Below, in pieces: positions 1 through 7,500 of a stretch of DNA of 9,014 bases (position 1 is its first letter; each line of letters begins with the position of its first letter). The notes under the pieces are model-generated. The model was given only the letters and a program-made list of their open reading frames with translations. It ran no database searches and was not told where the DNA came from. This stretch comes from an uncultured Bacteroidales bacterium (GTDB lineage Bacteria > Bacteroidota > Bacteroidia > Bacteroidales > Bacteroidaceae): contig CACZRQ010000006.1 in the NCBI GenBank assembly GCA_902783615.1, positions 1 through 9,014 of the forward strand. The letters run 5' to 3'. The position numbers were made by a program, and so were the translations under genes.

Positions 1-259
1 CTGAGTTTACAACAACTACACCATTTTGTTCTAAAACCTGCAACTTGGCAACAGCCTCCTGGCTTCGCACCATATTATATATATAGCGTTCCTCCACCAC
101 ATCATCCAACAAATCAGACTCATCGTACACCCTTACTTCATGCCCCAATGCTTCCAGGCATTTCAGCACTTCAAGGAAGATGGCTTCATCATTATCCTCA
201 TTGTGAGGCGAATAGACCTTCGCCCTACGAATACCAGCTATGTGATAGAATCCTCTCAT
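1..259 (-). CDS. ATP-grasp-fold-like protein, N-terminal fragment (continues past left edge)
   Basis: This is the first 86 codons of a minus-strand gene that runs off the left edge. The protein begins MRGFYHIAGIRRAKVYSPHN and shows a beta-alpha-beta start, a GHEVRVYDESDL segment (residues about 39-50), then YNMVRSQEAVAKLQ and NGVVVVNS near the edge. A first strand, a segment on 'which bits of state' and an 'alpha-helix then VVVNS' layout resemble the pre-ATP-grasp domain of RimK/glutathione-synthetase-like ligases, and I recall similar proteins beside this nucleotidyltransferase in Bacteroides. The catalytic ATP-grasp part lies outside the window, so ligase activity is inference. The ATG shares four bases (ATGA) with the stop of the upstream nucleotidyltransferase, which indicates one mRNA and coupled translation. 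No competing start is needed. The reading frame is certain; the family assignment is moderate. Confidence 0.6.
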   Translation of the reverse strand, partial: MRGFYHIAGIRRAKVYSPHNEDNDEAIFLEVLKCLEALGHEVRVYDESDLLDDVVEERYIYNMVRSQEAVAKLQVLEQNGVVVVNS

Positions 260-1008
260 TGCGTCAACAACTCGTTAGCTGCCTCTATATCAGAAGCATG
301 GTCAATATCAATTACCTTGCAGAATGGCCAAGCCTGAAGCTGCAAACCAGCATCCACCAGATATTGTTGGAAGCCTCGCATGCGATGTACCCCTGCTTCT
401 TGGGCTGCTGGCAACAAAGCCAATGCCCGCTGATTCATGCAATAGATTCCCGCAGAAATGTAGCGACTTCCAGCATAGTCTTCGTTGGCATAACCTGAAA
501 TCTGCAAAGTATCTGGATTAGTCTTGACATACAACGGTTTCTCATCGTCAATATAGTCTGTCACTCCCATCAGGGCATCATGGGTTTCATCTTCCAGAAA
601 TCGTTGAACATAACTGGCAAACTCACTTTCTTGAAAGATTGAGTCTATCGTAGTTAGGCAGAACTTTCCCCCATGATTGATGCCATCTCTGCCATATTCA
701 GCGCCAGCATCCACTTGATGATCTTGCAAGAAAGGCATCAGTTCGCAGAAACTACGGAAAGAGTCTGGTGTGGTCTTCACCACAACATTCAAGGGAACAG
801 ACAATTTCATATTCATCAGATAATCATACACCTGCAACATTTCTTCATTGATAATCACACTAATGCTTTCTGCTTTATTCTCGCAGAAAATGCGGAACAA
901 TCTATCCAACAGCGTCTCTCCTCCCACCCTAATCAAAGGTTTGGGAGTTTCAATGCCATCAGCCACCAATCGTGAGCCTTGCCCTGCAGCTATCAGTCCG
1001 TATTTCAT
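256..1008 (-). CDS. NTP transferase (MobA-like / sugar-phosphate nucleotidyltransferase family)
   Basis: A 250-residue cytoplasmic nucleotidyltransferase that should transfer an NMP from an NTP to a phosphorylated sugar, alcohol or similar acceptor. The N-terminus carries the family signature: GLIAAGQGSR (residues 4-13) is the G-x-G-x-R nucleotide-binding loop, followed by TPKPL (21-25) with the usual Lys. TTID (119-122) supplies a likely metal-binding Asp, and VIDIDHASDI (232-241) matches the C-terminal D-x-D region. The length suits a stand-alone catalytic domain with no acyltransferase or hexapeptide tail. I chose ATG at 1008 over an in-frame TTG at 1017, because the TTG sits only 2 bases from the purine-rich site upstream while the ATG has 11. 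The stop overlaps the start of the next gene, so the two probably act together. The acceptor cannot be told: LicC-like cytidylyltransferase and hexose-1-phosphate types are both possible. Confidence 0.85.
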   Translation of the reverse strand: MKYGLIAAGQGSRLVADGIETPKPLIRVGGETLLDRLFRIFCENKAESISVIINEEMLQVYDYLMNMKLSVPLNVVVKTTPDSFRSFCELMPFLQDHQVDAGAEYGRDGINHGGKFCLTTIDSIFQESEFASYVQRFLEDETHDALMGVTDYIDDEKPLYVKTNPDTLQISGYANEDYAGSRYISAGIYCMNQRALALLPAAQEAGVHRMRGFQQYLVDAGLQLQAWPFCKVIDIDHASDIEAANELLTQ

Positions 1009-1018
1009 CGATGTCAAA

Positions 1019-1025
1019 TCTCCTC
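1019..1025 (-). promoter_or_regulatory. Purine-rich ribosome binding site for the nucleotidyltransferase
   Basis: The minus strand reads GAGGAGA here, a fair Shine-Dalgarno match and the only one in front of a gene start in this window. The AGGAG core lies 11 bases before the ATG at 1008 and 2 bases before the alternative TTG at 1017, which favours the ATG. The spacing is long, and Bacteroidota often start translation without such sites, so its use is uncertain. Confidence 0.4.
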
Positions 1026-1038
1026 ACAATAAACGACA

Positions 1039-1046
1039 CAAAAATA
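1039..1046 (-). promoter_or_regulatory. Bacteroidota-type -7 box (TATTTTTG) for the nucleotidyltransferase operon
   Basis: On the minus strand TATTTTTG fits the Bacteroidota primary-sigma -7 consensus TAnnTTTG and lies 30 bases upstream of the ATG at 1008. No clear TTTG -33 box is seen at the usual distance, only a T-rich stretch. It is back to back with the promoter of the plus-strand lyase gene. Confidence 0.5.
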
Positions 1047-1069
1047 CCCATTTTTTCTCTGAAAAACAC

Positions 1070-1077
1070 TATCTTTG
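1070..1077 (+). promoter_or_regulatory. Bacteroidota-type -7 box (TATCTTTG) for the C-S lyase gene
   Basis: TATCTTTG followed by CA is an exact TAnnTTTG match, 19 bases before the ATG at 1097. A T6 tract (1051-1056) lies upstream in place of a clean -33 TTTG box. Transcription should start around 1083, leaving a leader of roughly a dozen A-rich bases without a Shine-Dalgarno site. Confidence 0.65.
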
Positions 1078-1096
1078 CAAAGAAAAAAACAGAACT

Positions 1097-2260
1097 ATGA
1101 AATATAATTTTGATGAAGTCGTTGTGCGCAAGGGCACAGACTGTGTGAAATACGATGACTTGCAAGAGGTGTTTGGTCGCACCGATCTACTCCCGATGTG
1201 GGTGGCCGACATGGATTTCCGTACGCCTCCGTTTGTAATCGATGCCATCCGTCAACGCCTCGACCACGAGGTGTTGGGTTATACGCTTCCTTGTGAGAGT
1301 TGGTATGAAAACATCATCCAATGGGTGGGCAGACGACACCAAGTGACGATACAGAAAGATGAGATTGGCTTTGTGCCAGGCATCGTACGAGGCATCGCCT
1401 TTGCCGTGAATTGCTTCACGAATCCAGGCGACAAGGTAATGGTGCAACCTCCTGTGTATCATCCTTTCTTCTTGGTGACAGAGCACAACCACAGGGAAGT
1501 GGTATATAATAGTCTGGATATTTATGATGGACAGGTTCACATCAATTTTGAACGTTTCGAACATGACATACAAGGTTGCAAACTCTTCATTCTCTGCAAC
1601 CCACACAACCCAGGAGGCAGGGTATGGACTTTGGAGGAATTGCAACGCATCGCAGAAATCTGCGAACGGAACGGCATCATGGTGGTGAGCGACGAGATTC
1701 ATGCCGACCTCACCCTGCCTGGCTACAAGCACCACTCCTACGCTACCGTTTCGGAAGCTGCACGCCAACATAGCATCACCTTTATGGCTCCCAGCAAGGC
1801 ATTCAACATGCCAGGATTGAGCAGTTCTTATTGTTTGATTTTCAACAAGGATATGCGTGAACGGTTCAACACGTTCATGGAAGCCAGCGAACTCTCGATG
1901 GGTAATATGTTTGCCTATCTGTCGTGTGCTGCTGCCTATGCCAAAGGGGAAGATTGGCTGAACCAAATGCTTACATACGTGCAAGGCAACATCGACTTCA
2001 CAGAGCGTTACTTGCAAGCACACATTCCAGGCATCAGCATGCTGAAACCTCAAGCTTCTTATTTGGTTTTCCTTGATTGTAGGAAGTTGGGAAAAAGCCA
2101 AGAAGAATTAGTCAATCTCTTTGTGGATAAGGCACACCTTGCCCTGAACGACGGCACCATGTTCGGTCAAGATGGGAAAGGCTTCATGCGACTGAATGTG
2201 GGATGTCCACGAAGTGTGCTGAAACAGGCTTTGGAACAGTTGGAAAAGGCTTTAGCGTGA
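1097..2260 (+). CDS. patB: MalY/PatB-family PLP-dependent C-S lyase (cystathionine beta-lyase type)
   Basis: A 387-residue fold-type I PLP enzyme, the usual length for the MalY/PatB group. Members cleave the C-S bond of cystathionine or cysteine-like substrates, giving homocysteine or a thiol/H2S plus pyruvate and ammonia, in the cytoplasm. Visible features in order: LPMWVADMDF (32-41), typical of this group; Tyr121 in PPVYHPF, expected to stack on PLP; NPHNPGGRVW (168-177) with the cofactor-contacting Asn171; SDEIHAD (198-204) with Asp199 for the pyridine nitrogen; APSKAFN (231-237), where Lys234 should form the Schiff base; and Arg365 in FMRLN, the substrate-carboxylate Arg. All key residues are intact. 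The reading frame is open upstream to 848, but that stretch overlaps the divergent gene and the promoter, so the ATG at 1097 is preferred. The gene appears monocistronic, since a new promoter follows it. Family certain; physiological substrate not. Confidence 0.93.
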   Translation: MKYNFDEVVVRKGTDCVKYDDLQEVFGRTDLLPMWVADMDFRTPPFVIDAIRQRLDHEVLGYTLPCESWYENIIQWVGRRHQVTIQKDEIGFVPGIVRGIAFAVNCFTNPGDKVMVQPPVYHPFFLVTEHNHREVVYNSLDIYDGQVHINFERFEHDIQGCKLFILCNPHNPGGRVWTLEELQRIAEICERNGIMVVSDEIHADLTLPGYKHHSYATVSEAARQHSITFMAPSKAFNMPGLSSSYCLIFNKDMRERFNTFMEASELSMGNMFAYLSCAAAYAKGEDWLNQMLTYVQGNIDFTERYLQAHIPGISMLKPQASYLVFLDCRKLGKSQEELVNLFVDKAHLALNDGTMFGQDGKGFMRLNVGCPRSVLKQALEQLEKALA

Positions 2261-2299
2261 ATTATTTCAAGAAAAAGCTGTTTTTCAGCAAAAAAAGCG

Positions 2300-2307
2300 T
2301 ACTTTTG
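2300..2307 (+). promoter_or_regulatory. Bacteroidota-type -7 box (TACTTTTG) for the 98-residue gene
   Basis: TACTTTTG followed by CA matches TAnnTTTG exactly and lies 28 bases before the ATG at 2336. Upstream are A- and T-tracts, with no clean -33 TTTG. It should drive the small gene and, by read-through, possibly ygiQ, which has no evident promoter of its own. Confidence 0.6.
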
Positions 2308-2335
2308 CAACATAATTAATAAACGATATAAGAAT

Positions 2336-2632
2336 ATGTACACCATCCAAACAAACCAGAGTGGCACTCGCTCGCTGCAAATCAGCGACGAGCATCTGAC
2401 CACAATCCGTAAATATGGGTTGCTCGACAACCTGACCGACAGCAATGGCTTTGTAGATGAGAACGTTTTAGAGAAGCTGAAACTGAACATCCGTTCGCTC
2501 ATCGCAGCTGACACAGGTGATATCAAAGATCTACTAACACTCTGTATTGATGTGGTTTACCACGACAATATGAAGGCCTTCGGCTTGCAGAAGTTGATGG
2601 AACTCTATGATGAGTGGTGCATTAGCCATTGA
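2336..2632 (+). CDS. Hypothetical acidic 98-residue protein
   Basis: I do not recognise this protein. It is soluble-looking, with no signal peptide or membrane segment and no metal-binding Cys/His cluster. It has about 15 Asp/Glu against 9 Lys/Arg. From about residue 40 it looks mainly helical (VDENVLEKLKLNIRSLI, then a DLLTLCIDVVY helix and a LQKLMELYDEW helix). Support for a real gene: a good TAnnTTTG promoter 28 bases upstream, an ATG behind an A/T-rich leader, no overlap with a better frame, and ordinary codon use. The stop TGA (2630-2632) lies inside the first unit of the heptamer array, and the final His codon is also repeat sequence, so the present C-terminus may have been set by array growth. 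ygiQ follows 77 bases downstream on the same strand, so they may share a transcript. Confidence 0.72.
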   Translation: MYTIQTNQSGTRSLQISDEHLTTIRKYGLLDNLTDSNGFVDENVLEKLKLNIRSLIAADTGDIKDLLTLCIDVVYHDNMKAFGLQKLMELYDEWCISH

Positions 2633-2703
2633 CGATTGACAATTGACCATTGACCATTGACGATTGACAATCAACTATTGACAATTGACAATTGACAATT
2701 GAC
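2627..2703. repeat. Heptamer tandem array 1: 11 units of NATTGAC
   Basis: Eleven consecutive 7-bp units stay in perfect phase over 77 bp. Ten carry exact ATTGAC; the seventh (2669-2675) reads ATCAAC. The first base of the unit varies in order c,g,a,c,c,g,a,t,a,a,a. A further degenerate unit (cATTAGC) may precede at 2620. The array overlaps the last two codons of the small upstream gene and ends 6 bases before the ygiQ ATG. Because 7 is not a multiple of 3, TGA recurs in all three plus-strand frames. It resembles the short tandem heptamers known in several bacterial genomes, but the function here is unknown. Confidence 0.95.
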
Positions 2704-2709
2704 GAATTT

Positions 2710-4512
2710 ATGGGTAATCTGACAGATTGGCTTCCTACCACAAAGAAAGAAGTGGAGCTGAGGGGATGGAACGAGCTGGACATCATCTTGTTCAGTGGCG
2801 ATGCCTACGTTGACCACCCCTCTTTTGGTGCTGCTGTCATCGGGCGAATCCTCGAGGCAGAAGGACTGAAGGTGGCCATTGTGCCTCAGCCCAACTGGCG
2901 TGATGATTTGCGCGACTTCAAGAAGCTGGGTAAGCCCCGTCTGTTCTTCGGAATTAGTCCAGGTTGCATGGACAGCATGGTGAACAAATACACGGCCAAC
3001 AAGCGAATCCGTCACGAAGATGCTTATACGCCTGATGGAAGAACCGACATGAGACCCGATTACCCCACCATCGTCTATACTAAAATCCTCAAACAGCTGT
3101 TCCCTGATGTACCCGTGTTTTTGGGTGGCATCGAGGCAAGCATGCGACGCCTCACCCATTATGACTATTGGGAAGACCGTGTGCGCCCCAGCATCCTGGT
3201 GGACAGTGGAGCCGACTTGCTGATGTATGGCATGGGTGAAAAGACTGTAGTGGAGCTGGCTCGAAAAATGGAACGTGGGGAGAAACTGACAGATACGCCA
3301 CAGATTGCCTATCTCACAAAAGACATTCAGCCCAATGATAACGACATCGTGCTGTTCTCGCACGAGGAGTGTGTGAAGGACAAGAAAAAGGAAGCTGCCA
3401 ACTTCAAGCATATCGAGGAGGAGAGCAACAAGTGGAGTGCCCAACGAATCTTACAACGCACAGGCAAGCAGACAGTTGTGGTAAACCCTCCCTACCCTCC
3501 CATGACGGAGGCGGAACTCGACCATTCCTTCGATTTGCCCTACACCCGTCTGCCACACCCGAAATACAAGGGTAAGCGCATTCCTGCCTACGACATGATT
3601 AAGTTCAGCATCAACCTGCACAGAGGTTGTTTCGGAGGCTGTGCCTTCTGCACCATCTCTGCCCATCAGGGTAAGTTCATCGTGAGTCGCAGCAAGGAAA
3701 GCATTCTCAAGGAGGTGAAGCAAGTGATACAAATGCCTGATTTCAAAGGTTATCTCAGCGATTTGGGTGGCCCATCCGCCAATATGTATCGCATGCATGG
3801 CAAGAATCTGGAGTTGTGTAAAAAGTGTAAGCGACCCTCTTGTGCCCACCCAAACGTTTGTCCGAACCTCAACAACGATCATCGTCCACTCTTGGATATC
3901 TATCATGCAGTAGATTCCTTACCAGGCATCAAGAAGAGCTTCATCGGTAGTGGTGTCCGCTACGATCTCTTATTGCACCGCAATGCCGATGAGGAGGTGA
4001 ACAAAGCCAACCGACAATACACCAAAGAATTGATTACCAAGCATGTTAGCGGCAGGTTGAAGGTAGCGCCAGAACATACCAGCGATGAGGTACTCTACCT
4101 CATGCGCAAGCCATCCTTCAAGCAGTTCGAGGAATTCAAGAAGATATTCGACCGCATCAACACACAAGAGAACCTGCGCCAACAAATCATCCCCTATTTC
4201 ATCAGCAGTCACCCGGGATGCAAGGAGGAGGATATGGCCGAGTTGGCTGTTATCACCAAAAAATTGGATTTCCATCTGGAGCAAGTGCAGGATTTCACCC
4301 CTACCCCCATGACTGTATCCACAGAAACCTGGTACACAGGCTATCACCCCTATACCCTGCAACCAGTCTTCAGTGCCAGAACCCAACGAGAGAAATTAGC
4401 TCAACGCCTCTTCTTCTTCTGGTACCAGCCTGAACAGAAGCGGGAAATCATCAATGAACTGCGACGCATCCATCGCCCCGATTTAATTGACAAGCTCTAC
4501 GGAAGACACTAA
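2710..4512 (+). CDS. ygiQ: YgiQ-family (UPF0313) radical SAM protein
   Basis: A 600-residue radical SAM enzyme of unknown reaction. The N-terminal region (about 5-290) matches the family's dedicated N-terminal domain, with WLPTTKKEVELRGW, GDAYVDHPSFGAAVIGR and GGIEASMRRLTHYDYW. The radical SAM core has RGCFGGCAFC: Cys307, Cys311 and Cys314 form the CX3CX2C that should bind the SAM-linked 4Fe-4S cluster. Then come YLSDLGGPSANMY (348-360), a second Cys group at 370, 373, 378 and 384, LKVAPEHTS (450-458) and the C-terminal DFTPTPMTVSTETWYTG. It is shorter than the roughly 740-residue E. coli protein, mostly through lack of a C-terminal extension. A TTG at 2692 would add six residues but lies inside the repeat array, so the ATG at 2710 is preferred; it has no Shine-Dalgarno site. 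Heptamer arrays lie on both sides, and no promoter box is visible between the small gene and the ATG. Confidence 0.93.
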   Translation: MGNLTDWLPTTKKEVELRGWNELDIILFSGDAYVDHPSFGAAVIGRILEAEGLKVAIVPQPNWRDDLRDFKKLGKPRLFFGISPGCMDSMVNKYTANKRIRHEDAYTPDGRTDMRPDYPTIVYTKILKQLFPDVPVFLGGIEASMRRLTHYDYWEDRVRPSILVDSGADLLMYGMGEKTVVELARKMERGEKLTDTPQIAYLTKDIQPNDNDIVLFSHEECVKDKKKEAANFKHIEEESNKWSAQRILQRTGKQTVVVNPPYPPMTEAELDHSFDLPYTRLPHPKYKGKRIPAYDMIKFSINLHRGCFGGCAFCTISAHQGKFIVSRSKESILKEVKQVIQMPDFKGYLSDLGGPSANMYRMHGKNLELCKKCKRPSCAHPNVCPNLNNDHRPLLDIYHAVDSLPGIKKSFIGSGVRYDLLLHRNADEEVNKANRQYTKELITKHVSGRLKVAPEHTSDEVLYLMRKPSFKQFEEFKKIFDRINTQENLRQQIIPYFISSHPGCKEEDMAELAVITKKLDFHLEQVQDFTPTPMTVSTETWYTGYHPYTLQPVFSARTQREKLAQRLFFFWYQPEQKREIINELRRIHRPDLIDKLYGRH

Positions 4513-4513
4513 C

Positions 4514-4560
4514 GATTGACGATTGACAATTGACAATTGACGATTGACCATTGACGATTG
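4514..4560. repeat. Heptamer tandem array 2: 6.5 units of NATTGAC between convergent stops
   Basis: Six exact NATTGAC units (first bases g,g,a,a,g,c) and a partial seventh (gATTG) run from one base after the ygiQ stop to the last base before the mfd stop, so the array is essentially the entire intergenic gap. It has the same orientation as array 1 and shares a 20-base identical stretch with it (2628-2647 and 4515-4534). No separate stem-loop terminator is visible between the converging genes. Confidence 0.95.
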
Positions 4561-7500
4561 TTAACCGTTATAGATTTCTCGGAGCACCAGAAGAGCATGC
4601 TCCACGCTTTCAACATCCTTCACCAGCATCATACGCTTATGATCATTTCGCTCCTTCAATTCGCAACGACGGGTATATTTCATCATGTAATCAATCAGCT
4701 TGCCAAACATAGCACCCTTGTAGTACGGACTCTCAGGATTCGACACCAGAAGCAACGTCATCCTACCAGCTTTCAGGATAATCTTCTCCACTCCCAAGCG
4801 AGCAGCCAATTTACGCAAAGGCACAACACGCAGCAGTTCCTCGGTTTCGTGAGGAATCGGTCCAAACCTATCTAACAATTTGATTTTGAAGTCTGCCACA
4901 TCCTTTTCAGATGCCAAACTATCCAACTCCCGATAGAGCAACATACGCTCACTACTACCCGTCACATAGGTGGCTGGCAGCAACAGTTCCAAGTCACTTT
5001 CTATCTGGCACTCATCCACATAATGTTCGCCCTTGTCGGCCTGATCCTGCGCATGCTCTTCTGCAAACAGTTCGCTGAACTCATCCATCTTCAATTCGTG
5101 CACAGCCTCACCCAGAATCTTCTGGTAGGTTTCATAACCCACATCGGCAATGAAACCACTCTGCTCTGCACCCAGCATATTACCTGCGCCACGAATGTCC
5201 AAATCCTGCATGGCAATGTGAATACCACTACCCAAACCTGAGAAATTCTCAATGGCCTGCAAGCGTCTGCGAGCCTCCTGAGTCAGGGTAGAAAGTGGTG
5301 GTGCCAACAGATAGCAGAACGCTTTCTTGTTGCTTCGCCCCACTCGACCTCTCATCTGGTGCAAGTCCGATAAGCCAAAGTTCTGCGCCTCATTGATAAT
5401 GATGGTATTGGCATTGGGAATGTCGATACCGTTTTCCACAATGGTAGTAGAAAGCAACACATCGTAATCATAATTCACAAAGCCCATGATGATTTCCTCC
5501 AATTCCGAAGGATCCATCTTTCCATGTCCAATGGCAATGCGACAATCAGGAATGTGTTTCAAAATCAAATCCTTCAGCACTTCCAAGTTGGAGATGTGGT
5601 TATTCACGAAGAACACCTGTCCGTTTCTGCTCATCTCAAAGTTGATGGCATCGGCAATCACCTCTTCATTGAAGGTATGCACTTCAGTCTGAATAGGATA
5701 ACGGTTGGGAGGCGGCGTTTGGATAACCGAAAGGTCGCGAGCCCCCATCAGCGAGAATTGCAAGGTTCTGGGAATTGGGGTAGCCGACATCGTGAGCGTA
5801 TCCACATTCACCTTCATCTGGCGCAGCTTTTCTTTGGTTGCCACACCAAACTTCTGCTCCTCGTCGATAATCAGCAAGCCTAAGTCTTTAAACTTGATTC
5901 CCCTACCCAATATCTTGTGGGTTCCAATCAGGATATTCACCTTATTCTCTTCCAAGTCTTTGATTATCTGCTTTGTATCTTTAGCATTACGGGCACGGCT
6001 CAAATACTCAACCCTGCAAGGCATATCCTTCAGTCGGTCTTTGAAAGTTTGGAAATGCTGATAAGCCAGCACAGTTGTTGGCACCAGCACAGCCACTTGC
6101 TTGTTATCGCTCACCGCCTTGAAAGCAGCCCTGATGGCCACCTCAGTCTTGCCGAATCCCACATCACCACACACCAGGCGATCCATCGGACGGTTGCTCT
6201 CCATATCGGCCTTCACGTCGGCAGTAGCCTTGCTCTGATCGGGCGTGTCCTCATACAGGAACGAAGCTTCCAACTCCTTCTGCATGAAACTGTCAGGACT
6301 ATATTGGAAACCTTTCTCATCCTTGCGGGCAGCATAGAGCTTAATCAGGTCGCGCGCAATGTCCTTAATCCGGGTCTTCGTTTTCTCCTTGATCTTCTCC
6401 CAAGCTCCCGAGCCCAACTTATTCAAGCGAGGAGGTTCTCCATCCTTGCCCTTGTATTTCGACACTTTATGCAATGCATGAATCGACACAAACAGCATAT
6501 CATCATTCTGATACACAATCTTCATCACCTCTTGCGTGGTATTGCCGTTAGGGATGCGCACCAAGCCGGCAAAGCGTCCCACACCATGATCGGTATGCAC
6601 CACATAGTCGCCTGGCTGAAACTCGTTCAGCTCTTTCAGGCTCTGGGTAATCTTACCTCCTCGAGCCTTATCGCTTTTGAGGTTATATTTATGGAATCGG
6701 TCGAATATCTGATGGTCGGTAAATACACACATCCGCATTTCATGGTCAACAAAACCCTCATGGATGGTCTTCTCAACAGCCGTGAATGGGATGTCATCGC
6801 CTCTATCTTCGAAAATGGCCTTGATGCGCTCCGTCTGCTTCTGGCTGTCGCTACAGATAAACAAGCGATAGCCATCAGCCAAATATCCTTTCAGCCGTTC
6901 ACTCAGCAAATCGAAGTTCTTGTGGAAGATGGGTTGTACATCAGTATCAAACTGCAGTTTGGCATCAGGCGTTCCTGTAGGCTTTACACCTATCTCAACA
7001 CGCCTGAAAATCAAAACATTTCTAAGAAATTCCTCTCCATCAATCAACTTCCCTTCTAAAACCAGTTCGCCTTGATCTTCTGCCTCTCTGGTCAACTTAG
7101 CCTGGTTGGTCAGCGTCTCATCGTGCACCTGCTGGATGCGTTCACGCAACCAGAACAGGTCGCGCATCACCACCATCGTCTCGGGTTGCAGGAAGTTGAG
7201 AAACGACACCATACCTCCATCACCCTGCCGGGTCAGTCCCGCACTCAGGTCTGGCACAATCACAACGCCATCTTTCTTCTCTTTCGACAGCTGACTCTCC
7301 ACCTCAAAGGTACGGATGCTATCGACCTCATCGCCAAAGAAGTCGATGCGATAAGGGTATTCCGATGAAAAGGAAAACACATCGATGATGCTGCCTCGCT
7401 GGGCAAATTGGCCTGGTTCATACACATAATCGGTATATTGAAAGCCAAAATCCCGCAGTTGGTCGGCCAGCAACTTCATATCCAACATCTCGCCCGTCCT

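Noticed and set aside
1073..1082. Palindrome CTTTGCAAAG as an operator
   Set aside because: Short, and explained by the TTTGCA promoter box followed by an A-rich leader.
848..1096. 83-codon upstream extension of the C-S lyase frame
   Set aside because: It overlaps the divergent nucleotidyltransferase and the promoter; the family starts at the ATG at 1097.
1187..2101. 304-codon minus-strand open frame opposite the C-S lyase gene
   Set aside because: It is antisense to a complete gene with all catalytic motifs; the translation is His/Val-rich with no recognisable domain.
2271..2289. Small hairpin between the C-S lyase and the 98-residue gene as a terminator
   Set aside because: The stem is only 4-6 bp and is followed by A residues on the plus strand; a T-run exists only on the minus strand, where there is no gene to terminate.
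2627..2703. CRISPR array or E. coli-type -35 boxes (TTGACA) in the heptamer repeats
   Set aside because: A 7-bp unit with no spacers is not CRISPR, and Bacteroidota sigma factors use TTTG/TAnnTTTG, so repeated TTGACA is not expected to act as promoters.
2671..3444. 257-codon minus-strand open frame across the start of ygiQ and into array 1
   Set aside because: Antisense to ygiQ, and its C-terminus is translated repeat.
5917..7059. 380-codon plus-strand open frame opposite mfd
   Set aside because: A shadow of mfd: low-complexity Leu/His/Ile-rich translation and no promoter or domain.
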